Shown here: in pieces, positions 33,045 to 44,589 of the stretch
How positions within the stretch are numbered: position 1 is the stretch's first letter
Layout: each line of letters starts with the position of its first letter
From: Dastarcus helophoroides
Lineage: Eukaryota > Arthropoda > Insecta > Coleoptera > Bothrideridae
DNA length: 64,000 nt
Assembly: GCA_028583605.1 (NCBI GenBank)
Contig: CM053336.1
Span: forward strand, 22,615,004-22,679,003
Direction of reading: 5' to 3'
Notes under the pieces: model-generated
Told to the model about the DNA's origin: nothing
Seen by the model: only the letters and a program-made list of their open reading frames with translations
Databases searched by the model: none
Made by a program: the position numbers and the translations under genes

Positions 33045-34560
33045 GGGGAAAAGCGCACCATTGCCAAGTTCGCCTCTCAGTAGCTAGGCTTTTTTTAGAG
33101 CTAAACAGTAGGTGAGACTGGGGTATTGTGGACTGCCTTCTTCGCAGTTGGCTAAAAATTGGTAAAAAATATTTTTTTCTCAATATTTCAAAGCTTCACT
33201 TTGTAGTACAACTAATAATCTCTCTTTGGGTCGCAGCAGTTTGGTCAAATTGTATTAAATTATACAACTTATAACAGCGATTTTAAAAAATGTCGGGGAA
33301 TTACGGACCACTTTGTAAATCGATTAAAAATGGAAAATTGTAGTAGAAGAACCTTCTTGTTTTTGATTCAGAATGGCAGAAGATTGATTATGAAAGGGAA
33401 ACAAAGTGAAGTGGAGGGACAAAGAGCAATGAAAATCGGTTCGAAACGAAATTATTATTTTACCAAAAAACTATTAGAAATTGCCGAAAAATAATGCTGA
33501 ACTGAAAATTTGCATGAATAATCACTTATATGCATCAAATACACGAAATTAGCTTGTGAAATGTAAAGAATAGAGTGATTCATAATTCCACGACAAAAGT
33601 GGTCCGTAATTCCCCGAAAGTCATTTCTTACAATATGGCAGCATATGAGGAACACAATACAAACTTCATGCAAAATTTCATGTTTCTGTCGAAGACTTAC
33701 GGTTCCGCGAATATTATGAGGATATTTACCTGGGTTGGTTCTCGAAAAGTGTGGTCAAATTAGAGAAAATTCTAAAGTGAAAAAAAAAATCGAAGTATTC
33801 CATTTATATTTGGTTCGATATAAATGGAATTCTGCGAGGTAACGGTTCATGTACATAAGTCGAGTACTGGAGGAAAAATGAGTTTAACATGAGGCGAGCT
33901 AACCACAGTAATTTGTAGTTATGAGCCACTATTAGAGAAAAAAATATGAAGCTGGTTCTCAATTCTCCGTGGTCCAGAATACCCCAGTCTCACCTACTTC
34001 ACATCTCATCAGCTACTCACACTATACAAAGCTGAAGTTAGGCCAACACTAGAATACTGTTCTCTTGTTTGGAGTTCAGACCCAAAGCACACTAGCTCTT
34101 TTGGATTCAATTCAAAGAAGAGCGATTCGTCTAATTGTTGACGAAAGTTTGACCGATTCTTGCGAAACAATAGAGTACAAGCAGATGGTTGGTGACTTAT
34201 CTCTTTTCTACAAGTACTTTCATGGGAGACACTCGCAGGAGCTAATACGATTAATCTCCCGAAGGGCAAGATTTTTGAGGCATACAAGACAGTCAAAGAT
34301 GGCAAATTCCTGTGCGGTCCAGCTTGATACAGTGAGCACTTCTGTCTACGTAAATCCTTTTTTCTATAGAACTTCCAAGCTATGCAACTCGTTACCGAAC
34401 GGAATTTCCCCTAAAAATTACAACCTATCCTTGTTTAAGAAGGCGGTTGGTTCATCGCCATCTATCTTTGTTTTCGCATCCTATTCGCAGTGCATTGAAG
34501 GCATAATGGGGTTGTCCTTCGCGCGAGGATTGAACTTAAAAAAAACATTAAAAAAAAGTC
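33045..34560 (+). pseudogene. Non-LTR retrotransposon 3' fragment (family X), split by a DNA element
   Basis: The 3' end of a non-LTR (LINE) ORF2, after the reverse transcriptase domain. Bases 33045-33110 match 47390-47460 of the longer copy at 45-48 kb ('caccattgccaa', 'gcctctcag', 'agagctaaa'). Then comes an 884-bp insertion, and the ORF resumes at 33997 with FTSHQLLTLYKAEVRPTLEY. A one-base frameshift follows near 34090, then LALLDSIQRRAIRLIV, LSLFYKYFHGR and FFYRTSKLCNSLP, the usual C-terminal signature of Jockey/CR1-type elements. It is 5'-truncated and dead. Confidence 0.8.
33111..33994. mobile_element. 884-bp non-autonomous TIR transposon with TA duplication
   Basis: The ends are 23-bp inverted repeats starting GGTGAGACTGGGGTATT, with 22 of 23 matching, flanked by TA on both sides. 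It interrupts the LINE fragment cleanly. Inside, a second inverse pair, 'ggggaattacggaccac' (33297-33313) and 'gtggtccgtaattcccc' (33601-33617), echoes the terminal sequence. No transposase ORF is present. Confidence 0.85.
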
Positions 34561-35444
34561 TTCAGTTTTCTGGAGAAAAAGCTTCATTTTCAAAATAAAG
34601 ACATCGAAATTTAGAGAAAATATGGATTTTAAGGAACAGGTCGAAATTTCCAGAAAATCTGATTTAAAAAGCCGATATTATTAAAAAAAGCGTAATTTTG
34701 GAAAAATAGTGAAATTAAAAAAACCTACGCAGTTTCCAAAAATAAACAACAATTAAAATTTCGAGAAAAAAGCTGGAATTTAGAAGGGAACTTAATTTGC
34801 TAGATAAACACAAATTTTGAGCGAAAATGGGTCGAAATTAAAAATATGTAAAAATACTGCAAAACAGATAGTCGTGTTTAGAAGTTATTATAGAAATCAG
34901 GATTTTGAGAAAAATAAAAATTTCTAAAAAGAAACTTTATCAAAATAATCAAAATTTTATTAAAAGCGCAATTCCTAAAATAATGTCAAAATTTCCAAGG
35001 GAAAGTAAAATTTTGAGAAAATAAAGCCGAATTTTGAAAAGAAATCCAAAATTTTAAAAACAATATGACTTTTTATATCGAAATTTCGAAAAGAAGAATA
35101 CTAACGCTTAAATAGATAAATTTTATTGTAGAAATTATGAGAAAACGACAAATTTTATGAATCAAGTTTTGTAGAAATTTCCAAAAATTCTAATTATTAA
35201 AATCCGAAATTTTTAGAACAAATAATAGAATTTTTGAGAAATATGTAAGATTTAGGAAGAAAAAGACTTATTGGGATAAATTTAAACGTTACAAAAGGCT
35301 TCAAATTTTAGTGAGAAAAAGTTGAATTTTAAATATAGTCGAAATATAAAAAAAATTAATTTTGAGAAATTTCAAAGAAAATGTATAAATTTCAAGTAGA
35401 ATCGAAATTTCATAGAAACATTCATTAGATGTATTTTTCTTTGC

Positions 35445-35690
35445 ATTTTTGGTGGAACGGACTGGTCCTTTTTTATTTTCAAAAGTTGAAATACAAATCT
35501 TGTCCCCTGAAACCAATAAAGATTAAAAAATTCAACAGAGGTTGCTCTAACGCGTTTCGATAGCCAAGCTATCATCTTCAGAGAGATACTGATACTGATC
35601 TCTCTGGCATTAGAGCTACCTCTGTTGTGTTTTTTAATCTTTCTTGGTTTTAGGGGACAAGATTTTTATTTCAATATTTCATAGATGTAT
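35445..35690. mobile_element. Inverted pair of Penelope-like termini, family 2
   Basis: The left arm is in minus orientation: 'cttgtcccctgaaaccaat' then 'aacagaggttgctctaac'. The right arm is in plus orientation: 'cctctgttgtgtttttta', 'cttggttttaggggacaag'. They are inverse copies. The left arm keeps a complete hammerhead core; in the right arm the core is deleted. The 54.13-kb copy shows the same sequence as a single unit. Confidence 0.75.
35545..35585 (-). ncRNA. Hammerhead ribozyme-like motif, family 2 copy 1
   Basis: Read on the minus strand: stem I CUCU (35585-35582), CUGAAGA, stem II UGAUAGC-UUG-GCUAUC, GAAA (35558-35555), palindromic CGCG, UU, and AGAG closing stem I. All core bases fit. 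Compared with 54.13 kb, one stem II pair is U-A instead of C-G. Confidence 0.7.
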
Positions 35691-36900
35691 TTTAAAAATA
35701 AAGTCTAAATGAAATAAAGAATTTTCGGAAAAAATGAGCAATTTCCAGGATAGTACGAACATTGAAAAAAAATGGGAAACATCATCCTCCGAGACCTTCA
35801 CTCGACGGTAGAAGGCGAGTGCCCCATCCCAACCCACCGTGACTAACAGCGCAACGCATTTTCAAGAGTTCAAAAAGTCAAATTACAAAACGTGAAATTT
35901 GAGGAAAAACAAAGTTTTTAAGAAATATTGCAAACTTTGCAAAAAAGAAGCTAATTTTGAAAACAGTCATAATTTTAAGAAAAGTTTGGATTTTCTAGAA
36001 TAAAATCGAGCTTTAGCAAAAACTTTTAATTGCTCGGAAAAGCTAATGTTTGAGAATAAATTAGAAATTAAAAAAAAGAAGTCAAAATTTTCAAGAAAAA
36101 TTCTTGAAATAAAAGGTGACATTTTAGGAAAGTCAAATTAAGAAAAAAGTCGAAATTTTAAAAGTAAATAGAATTTTTTCAAAATATTGAACTTGAAAAG
36201 AAACAGACTCTCTGGGAAAAGGTCAAAATTTTGAGAAAACAGTTAAAATTTTTCCGAAGAAAGTCGATTGAAAAACAGTAACATTTTGAGACCATAATCG
36301 AAAAAAAGTCGAATTTTGAAAAAAAGAGGCAAAGTTTTGGAAAAAAGCCAAAATTTGATCGAAATTTCCAGAAGAAACAAATTAAAAAAAATGAAAATTT
36401 TCAGAAACATTAGATGTCTTAAAAGAAATATTGCGAAATTTTGAAGAGGTATAATTTGAAAACAGCTGACAAAAGAAGTTCTAGATTTCGAGAATAAAGT
36501 TGAAATTCAAAAAAAAATCTTGATTTTCCCTACAAAGTCATTTGGGAACAAAGTCGATATTTCAAAAAGAAAAATGTTGACAAAAAAGTTAAATTTCCAA
36601 AGAAGACGAACCTTGAAAGTCGAAACTTTCAGAAAGTCCAATTTGGGAAAAGTCGACATTATGAGAATAAGCAAACATTTTTAAAAATATTGCGATGTAA
36701 AAAAATAGCCGAAATTGCAAGAAAAAGGTCAAAATTTCGAGAGAAAATTGGAATTTATCAAATAATATTCATTTTCCGTCGAAAGCTAAATTAAAAAAAT
36801 TGACATCAAAGTCAAAATTTCGAAAAAAAGACGAATTTTCAGAAAAAAAAAGAAATTTCGAAAAAAGGAGAATGTTGAAGTAATAAGTTTTGTACCTAAA

Positions 36901-37160
36901 ATTATTTCAGGTTGGAACATGCGTAGTAATTATGGAGTTAACTTTTGCGACCATGTTTTCAAATTCCTTCTATACTGTAGCACACAATAATTTGCGTATG
37001 GTTTAAAGTTGCATAAGAAAGGTACAACATTTGTATGTGTTTCAAGGGCATGAGTGTCCTGAAGTACAGTAGGAATTCATAAACCCCATCTCAGAGTACT
37101 ACTTACAACCAGAATGAGTATGACGAAGTTGACATATTTTTGTAGCTTTTTTTATCACAT
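36901..37160. other. Ordinary spacer before the Jockey fragment
   Basis: Balanced composition; may include unrecognised 5' sequence of the next element. Nothing identified. Confidence 0.3.
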
Positions 37161-38895
37161 TTGAAAATTAATACCTTTGAACGACACTGTCAGGCCACAC
37201 TTGAAGAAGAGGTTCAAGTTATTCAGGAGGAAGTGCCAGAAGAGGACGACGTCATCCAACCGACTAACGAGGAGGAAATCCAAAGCTTTCTGCACAAGCT
37301 AAACGTCAAAAAGTCTCCAGGTCCAGACGGAATTCCAAACCAAGCTCTAAAGTCTCTTCCAGACCAAGCTGTCAAATACTTTGGAGCAATAGTCAATTCC
37401 ATGTTTAAGTACCGGTATTTTCCCACAAGGTGGAAGACTGCAAACGTTATCTTCATTCCTAAGCCAGGTAAGGATGGGAAATTTTCCCAAAATTACAGGC
37501 CAGTCAGCCTCGTATACAACTTAGGTAAGGAGGCGGAAAGGATTTTGAGGAAGCGTCTGCAGAATATCATCAGCGATCGCGACATCATTCCTAAGGAACA
37601 ATTTGGGTTCCAACCTATGCACTATACCTCAGACCACCTGCTGAGAGTGGTTGAAACAATCACTCAACGCATGAACTGGAACCTGGTAGTTGGAGCTATT
37701 TTCTTCGATATCTCCAAGGCATTTGACACAGTTTGGCACCAAAAACTAGTCTACAAGATGCATCCGTTTGGAATACCTCTAACGATGGTTCAAATGGTAA
37801 GCTCGTTCCTGGATCAGCGCTCATTTAGAGCAAAGGTGGGACAGGAAATATCAAACCAGTTTAGGCTACAGTATGGGGTGCCTCAAGGCTCTGCCTTGTC
37901 ACCTCTGCTGTATTCTCTGTTCACAGCGGACATCCCGAGAACCAATCCAACAATCGATCACACCTTATTGGTAACTTATGCAGACGACACAGCTTTGGTA
38001 GCGTACTCTTACAGTCCACAGTTGGTCACCAGACGACTTCAGAAGGCAACAGATAATTTACTAGATTAATTCGGTCAATAGAGAATCCAAGTCAACGCAG
38101 ACAAGACCTAAGCAGTCTTTTTCACCCGAAGAAGACTCCAACCATTTGGACATGTTAATGTTCATGGAAAAACGTCGACTGGAGACTTCAGGCAAAGTAT
38201 CTAGATGTAATTCTTGATAAAAGACTTACATTCCAGGCGCACATCGATTATGCAGTGTCCAAAGCCAAACTGCTGAAGGGACTGCTGCAAGCGATGATTG
38301 GTAGAAATAGTAACCTGTCCATTGGACTTAAAGTGTTACTATACAAATCAATCATAAGACCAGCGATGACCTACGCATCTGTAGCTTGATCACAGGCGAC
38401 GGATAATCAGATGAAGAAACTCCAGGTGTTCCAGAACGTCTTTCCAAGATGAGCCATGGACGCCCCATGGTTTGTGAGAAACAATCAACTCCATAGGGAA
38501 GCTGAACTACTTTTGGTAAGAGATTTTCTTAGGGAAATTAATTCCAGGGCGATGGTGAGAGCGGAAACGCATCCCAACAAACTAGTTCGACAGGCAGTGG
38601 ATTACGATCCAGACATCCCAACCAGGATTAGGAGACCAAGGATGGTCCTCTAGGCTACGACTTCCATTTCGGAAATTTTTGTTTTGTTTGTTTCTTATTT
38701 TTCAGGCAAAACAGCTTACAATAGCACTCTAGCACTACTAGCACTACTAGCACTATTGTACTGCTACGACGGAGGGATTGGGGGCCAAGAGCCCGGTTCG
38801 AAGAAGTAGGGGTTTTTAGTTAGTACCCGTAGTTTAAACGGAAGTCCGACACTATCTGGGTATCTTTCCAGATGTCCTTAATGGATTTTCGGTTA
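37161..38895 (+). pseudogene. Jockey-clade non-LTR retrotransposon, 5'-truncated, frameshifted
   Basis: Reverse transcriptase of a non-LTR element. The open part (37161-38069, 302 residues) holds the RT core in order: NVKKSPGPDGIP, NYRPVSL, FDISKAFDTVWH (motif A), YGVPQGSALSPLLY (motif B) and TYADDTALV (motif C with the catalytic DD). After 38069 there are many stops and shifts, but the C-terminus reappears at 38456-38653 (APWFVRNNQLHREAELLLVRDFL), as in Jockey. A 3'UTR with short GCACTACTA tandem repeats follows to about 38.9 kb. The endonuclease half and ORF1 are missing. The RT core is well preserved, so this copy is younger than the one at 45-48 kb. Confidence 0.9.
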
Positions 38896-40305
38896 TAAAA
38901 TTGTAATTTAAAACGTAATTAATTTTACTCAAAATTTTGAGCTCAAAGCCAACATTGTAGAAACAAAAAAGTTAAATAAAAAATTCTGCAAGGAAAATAA
39001 AAAATCCGAAATTTGCGAATTCGAGTTTAAAATTGTTAAAAAAGGAAATTTTCGAGCTAAAGATGAAATTTCGAAAAATAAATTATATTTCCAACAGTAT
39101 TCGAGTTAAAACATAAGAAAAAATAAACAACTTAGAATATTGAGAAAACATTTAAATTCCAAAAAACACGGCAATTTATAAAGAGCAATTCGAATTGTAT
39201 CTACAAATTTAATGAAATTTCAAGTTTAACTTTAAAATTTTACACAAATTAGATTAATCTGTTGGTTAATTTTAAGAAAAAGAGTAGACATTTCAAAATA
39301 AAATTTTAATTGATAAAATCATTTTTGAGTAAAGTCGAAATTGTAAAAAAGGTTCAAAGCAATAGAGAAAAAATCGAAATGTATGGAAGCTTTTAATGTA
39401 ATTTCATAAAAAGATGCTGAGTTCGAATCGAAAGTTGAAAAAGAATCTAAATTCAAAAAAGAAAAAAAAAGAAGAATTTTTATGGCTTCAGTTAAACAGT
39501 TTAAAAAAAGGGAAAATGAAGCTACAAGCTCAGACCAGCCAATGTAAATGGTGGAATTTTTTAAACTCTTCTAATTGTAAGTGTACAGTTTTCTTTCGTT
39601 CTAATATGTTGTGTTATTAAAATTTTTTAAATAATCGAATAAAATAATATCTTTAATGAATATTTCCTAAGCAAAGCCCGATACGAGAAAACGTTATTCT
39701 TAGTTTTATGTTAAGAATTCGATTTTACGTTCATGTTATTTTGGCTGTCCAGTTACGAAACACTTTGCAGAATTGCGTTAATTTGGAGGTTCGAAGTTTT
39801 CACTGGTCGTGAGATATTGATCACTTTTATCTAAACGGTACTTAAAAACGCTCCTGGTATATCTTCGCTTGGTAGAAAGTATGATGAACAATTCCTAGTA
39901 TATTGAAATAAATTTGACCTGAATTCATTCAATTGAAAAACCTATTTAAAAAGATACATTGATGCCTAAAAAGTATGCAGACAATAACAGCTAATCCTCT
40001 GGTCCTTGACTAACGCATTGTTCTTTCAATTCACGCATTTCTTTAGCAATACAACAACAAATCAAACATTTATTTCCTTACATGTCGTGATATTATCGTG
40101 ATAGTATAGAAACAGCAGTTTCTTAAAAAAAAACTCACTGATACTCTGATATGATTTAATTAATGGTAAAAGGGCTAATCTAAACCTAACCTTTCCTGAT
40201 ATTTGGATATAGTCCCATACTATTTCAATTTTTCTCGAGATTTTGATTTTTCGATATTTTTCTTAAAATTTTAATTGAGTTAAAATCTAAGCTTTTTAAA
40301 ATGTT
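38896..40305. other. AT-rich gene-free region
   Basis: Degenerate A-rich sequence to about 39400, then ordinary AT-rich DNA. A short open frame at 39482 (MASVKQFKKRENEATSSDQPM) is too short to call. Confidence 0.4.
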
Positions 40306-40679
40306 AAAGCCCGGTTGCATAAAACAAAATTGTTCACATCCTCACCTAACCAGGCGATTAGTTGACCATGTGGTTAATTATTCATTGTGTTGTTCAAAAT
40401 GATTTAAATCGTTGTTAGCTAACCACATAGTTAACTTCGAAGTTGCTTTTTTTCATCAGATTGGTCAACCTATACTTACGTTCCGTGACTTAAATTCTAG
40501 AGTGATAAAGTGCCCTGGAAATAATTTGGCGGGGAATTGAAACCCAGTCACATTTTATTTTTGAACTAGCTAATATGTCACCCCACACTTTTCAATATTA
40601 TCATGCCTACAACATTCTTTAACTTGTTAAATGAATCGGTTTCTTAAGATTTCCATTTTTTTAAATTTGTAGCTTTTTA

Positions 40680-42680
40680 ACTTTCATCCATTAATAAAAG
40701 TTCTTTTTTTCGAACTTTTCACTTTTTTCGAAATTTTTACTTATTTCAAAATTTTAATTTTATCCTGCAAACTTCCACTTTATTTGAATTTTTTAAATCT
40801 TATCATCCGATTTAAAAGATCGATTTTTTAAAAATTTGATTTTTAGAACATTAATTTCAAATTTTTAAAATTTTGATTTTTTGAAAATGTCGAGTTTTTT
40901 TAATTGAATTGTTTCAAAATTCCGATTTTATTTCGATGTTTCGAATTTTTTTATCAATATTTCGACTTTTTTCAAAATTTCGGCTTTAATTTTTTTCTAA
41001 CTATCTAAAATCTCGACCCTTTTTAAAATTTTAACTTCGTTCGAAATTTGACTTTTTGAAAATTCCGACTTATCTGATAATTTAGATTTTTCAAGATTTT
41101 TTCTTTCGAAAATTGTAATTTCTTTGAAAGCTCGACAATGAAAATTTTTTAAAATGTCTAGTTTTTTAAAAGGTTGTTTTTTTTCAAAATGTTGACTTTT
41201 TTTTACAAAATTTCGATACCTTGTCAAAATCCGGATTTGTTAAGACTTATGCCTTTACTTTAAAATTTCGACTTTTTTAAAATGTTCACTTTTTTTTGAA
41301 ATATTTCGTTTCTTCTAATTTCGACTTTCAAAGATTTTGATTTAATTTCGCAAATTTTGATACTTTGAAAACCTTTTGAAAATTCCGACATTTTTTTTTG
41401 AAATTTCCACTCCGAAAATTGTTACTTTTTAAACTTTCTCCTTTTTTTAAGTTTCGACTTTTCCGAAAATTTCTAAATTTTTGAAAATTTCAACTTCTTT
41501 GTATACTTTCGATTTTCTTTCGACACTTTTTTTAAAACTTCGACGGTATTAGAAAATTTCGATTATTTTAAATCGCGAGGTTTAGTTAAAATGTTGACTT
41601 TTTTGACATTTCGCAAAACTCCGATTTTTTTTGAAAATTTAGATGCTTGAAATACATAGCTTGTCCGCTAAAACCAAGAAATGTTTCATGGTTTCAGGGG
41701 ATAAGTTCTCTATTTCAATTTTTGAAGATAACCAAGGATCAGTCTGTTCCAACAAATTTAGATGCTGCTTAAAGTTTTCGTTTTTTTTTGTAAATTTCAA
41801 ACTTTTTTTTAATGTTGACTTTTCACTTTTTATTTAATCTAGATTTTTTTGTGTAAATTTTGCTATTTTTTAAAAATTTCAATCTTCCTGAAAATATACT
41901 TTTAAACATTTCGACTCTAACCTTGTAACTGAATTTTTTAAAAAATTTTAACGAACCAAAATTTTGACTTCGCTAATTTTCTAACTTTTTGATAAAATTC
42001 ACTTTTCTTCAATATTTAATCCTTCGAAAATTTCTGGTTTGTTTGAAAATTCTTCAATTTTTTAAAATCTCGACATTTCGCCAAAAAATTATAAAAATTT
42101 TTAAATTTGTTATAATTTCAATTTTTTTTGGTTTTCAATTTTTAAAAAAATTCATCATTCTAGAAATTTTTGAAAATGTCCAAAAATTTAACATTCTTTC
42201 AAAATGCTGATGTTATATTTCAGAAGTTTTATTTCTTTTGAAAATCCTAATTTTCTATGAAGATTTGGAAATTTTTCAAAATTTTAACTTTTTTCAAAAT
42301 TTAAATTCTCTTTAAAAGTTCGACTTTATCTGAAAATATCGATTTTTTAAAATAAATCAGGACATTTTATTCAAATATCTACTCTTTTTGAAAATTTGGA
42401 TTATTTTACAAATTTTGTTGAAAATTTTGTTCGTTCTGCATTATTTTTTACTTTTTTTCAAAATATCAACTTATTTCAGTATTTCGGATTTTTTTTTAAT
42501 TTAACTTTTTAAAATTTTGGCATTTTTTCAAGATTTTTTAAATTTTTCATAAAAAATTTTAACTATAAAAAATTATATTTAATATCTGAGCTTTTCGAAA
42601 ATTTCGGGTTTTTTTAGAGGATTTCACTAAACATTTTTCCATTTTTGAAATTTTAGACTAATTTTGAAAATTTCTACTTT
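40680..42680 (-). repeat. AT-rich satellite block, T-rich polarity
   Basis: 2 kb of degenerate 'tttttcaaaatttcgac' words, inverse in polarity to most blocks. A family 2 Penelope-terminus palindrome interrupts it at 41.64-41.76 kb. Confidence 0.65.
41642..41765. mobile_element. Inverted Penelope-like termini, family 2, core lost
   Basis: 'gaaatacatagcttgtccgc' and 'ggggataagttctctatttc' are inverse arms around 'aagaaatgtttcatgg'. The right arm continues 'gaagataaccaaggatcag', as in the 10.9-kb copy. Confidence 0.6.
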
Positions 42681-42779
42681 TAAAGATTTTCGTATTTGAT
42701 AACGAAGGCTTCCACGGCCAGAGTCAGTACAGGATATACTTCTTCCGGGATTGGACCGTGTCACAGAACTACTAAAAGT

Positions 42780-42822
42780 GTTCGACGTTTCGCCCACCAT
42801 CGTAGGGGGCTTCTTCAGGAAC
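42780..42822 (-). ncRNA. Hammerhead ribozyme-like motif, family 1, left arm
   Basis: Mirror copy of the 43441 motif: minus-strand GUUC, CUGAAGA, stem II GCCCCC..GGUGGGC, GAAA, CG, UC, GAAC. Stem I GUUC/GAAC is perfect. Confidence 0.65.
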
Positions 42823-43440
42823 AAAGAAAGAAAAATAGATGAAATGAGGGACTATGCAAAAAAGAAAAAAGAAAAATAAAAATAAAAGGCCAATTTCAAA
42901 GCATCAGAGCACGGTAACTCAGTATGTCCACCATACCAGAGGCGAAACTCTTCTGAATTGAAAATTGGTACAAAGGATAAGAAAGTCTAGACAGAAGAGC
43001 ACGGTAACTCAGTATGTCCACCATACCAGAGGCGAAACTCTTCTGAATTGAAACTTTGTACAAAAGAAAAGTTTAGGCAGAAGAGCACGGTAACTCAGTA
43101 TGTCCACCATACCAGAGGCGAAACTCTTCTCCAGAAGAGTTTCGCCTCTGGTATGGTGGACATACTGAGTTACCCGGGTCTTTTGCCCAAACTTTTCTTT
43201 TGTACAAAGTTTCAATTCAGAAGAGTTTCGCCTCTGGTATGGTGGACATACTGAGTTACCGTGCTCTTCTGTCTAGACTTTCTTATCCTTTGTACCAATT
43301 TTCAATTCAGAAGAGTTTCGCCTCTGGTATGGTGGACATACTGAGTTACCGTGCTCTGATGCTTTGAAATTGGCCTTTTATTTTTATTTTTCTTTTTTCT
43401 TTTTTGCATAGTCCCTCATTTCATCTATTTTTCTTTCTTT

Positions 43441-43483
43441 GTTCCTGAAGAAGCCCCCTACGATGGTGGGCGAAACGTCGAAC
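43441..43483 (+). ncRNA. Hammerhead ribozyme-like motif, family 1, right arm
   Basis: Stem I GUUC (43441-43444), CUGAAGA (43445-43451), stem II 43452-43471, GAAA (43472-43475), CG, UC (43478-43479), GAAC (43480-43483) closing stem I. Same motif at 51.14 kb. Confidence 0.65.
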
Positions 43484-43854
43484 ACTTTTAGTAGTTCTGT
43501 GACACGGTCCAATCCCGGAAGAAGTATATCCTGTATTTTCGTATTTTATTTGAAAATTTTACCATTTGTTCAAATTCTTAAATTATTAAAAAAAGTCGAT
43601 ATTCGTAAAGTTTTGATATGTCTGTTTAAAGTGTGAACATTTTCTTTAATTTTTTTTTTTTTTTGAAATTCCCAACTTTTTTCTAAAATTTTAACTTTCT
43701 ATGAAATTTTTTAAAAATTTATTTTGGAAATTTCAATTGATTTTTTTTTAAATTTCGTCTATATTTCAAAATTTCTACCCTTCTGGAAATTAAGAATGTT
43801 TTTAAAATTTCAACTTTGTAGGAAGTTTTAACTCTATTTAAAAATTGGAAGGTT

Positions 43855-44098
43855 AGGTTAGGTTAGGTTGGGTAGGTTGGGTTTGGTTAGGTTAGGTTAG
43901 GTTAGGTTAGGTTAGGTTAGGTTAGGTTAGGTTAGGTTAGGTTAGGTTGGGTAGGTTGGGTTGGGTTTGTTTAGGCTAGGTTAGGTTAGTTTAGGTTAGG
44001 TTAGGTTAGGTTACGTTAGGTTAGGTTAGGTTAGGTTAGGTTAGGTTAGGTTAGGTTAGGTTAGGTTAGGTTAGGTTAGGTTATGTTAGGTTAGGTTA
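43855..44098 (+). repeat. Interstitial telomere-type array (TTAGG)n
   Basis: About 245 bp of GGTTA repeats with a few variants (GGGTA, GGTTT, GGCTA, GGTTAC). TTAGG is the usual arthropod telomere unit. Single-copy genes on both sides show that this is not a chromosome end. It lies 320 bp from the Penelope-like palindrome. Confidence 0.9.
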
Positions 44099-44589
44099 GT
44101 TTTTCAACATTTTAACTAATTTTTAGGGATTCAACTTTTTTTGAAATGTTTGATGCAATATAGACTTGTGTCAAATTTTCCACTCTTCTAAAATTTAGTT
44201 TTTTAAATTACTATTTATTTTCAATAGTTCGACATTTTTATGTAACATACCAAAGTGTCTATTTTCTTTAGATAAGTACCAAACTATTTGAAAGTTGTTG
44301 CATCTACAAAGAAAGCATAAATGACAAATAACAACGTGTTTAATCACAGAATGAAGTATGATTAATTTTTGTACAATTAACTAAAGACTTGACAATATAA
44401 TTAGCTTAACAATACTTTATACAACGCAAATTTAGCTGAATCAGTTGTTTAATCACGGGTACATCTAACACGTTACTAAAATATTTAACAATGCGATTGA
44501 GAAACACTTAACAACAAGGTCCCTCTGTTAACTATGTAATTAGCTAATCACGAAGTTAACTTTGCTTTATATAACCAGGCTTAAATGTT

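Larger units (their letters stand above)
34600..36900 (+). repeat. AT-rich satellite block, A-rich polarity
   Basis: 2.3 kb of degenerate 'gaaaaaagtcgaaattt' words. A Penelope-type inverted pair is inserted at 35.43-35.69 kb. No gene. Confidence 0.55.
42698..43534. mobile_element. Penelope-like inverted pair (foldback), family 1, 12-bp target duplication
   Basis: Two copies of a roughly 400-bp Penelope-like 3' end lie head to head, with the centre near 43133. Each arm carries three copies of an 86-90 bp tandem repeat containing 'gtttcgcctctggtatggtg', then a T-rich stretch, a hammerhead core and the terminus 'gaagaagtatatcctgta'. ATTTTCGTATTT flanks the unit at 42686-42697 and 43535-43546. 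The left edge has about 30 extra bases not found on the right. No coding sequence remains. Confidence 0.85.
40306..44582. mobile_element. 4.3-kb composite TIR element carrying satellite and nested insertions (probable)
   Basis: The left end AAAGCCCGGTTGCATAAAAC and the right end, inverted, AAGCCTGGTTATATAAAGC are related. Further inward both share 'gttaactatgt' and 'ttagctaa' in inverse orientation. AAATGTT flanks both ends (40299-40305 and 44583-44589). The interior has no transposase. It holds a T-rich satellite, a Penelope-type palindrome and a TTAGG array. Two separate solo ends cannot be ruled out. Confidence 0.55.

Noticed and set aside
39482..39547. Short peptide MASVKQFKKRENEATSSDQPM
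   Set aside because: Natural-looking composition but only 21 codons, with no partner exon that I could identify.
42900..43360. CRISPR array (regularly spaced 40-bp repeats)
   Set aside because: The repeats sit in two inverse sets of three, the spacers are near-identical, and the organism is a eukaryote; this is a Penelope-like palindrome.
43855..44098. Chromosome end at the TTAGG array
   Set aside because: The array is short, partly degenerate and flanked on both sides by further kilobases, including host genes on both sides.
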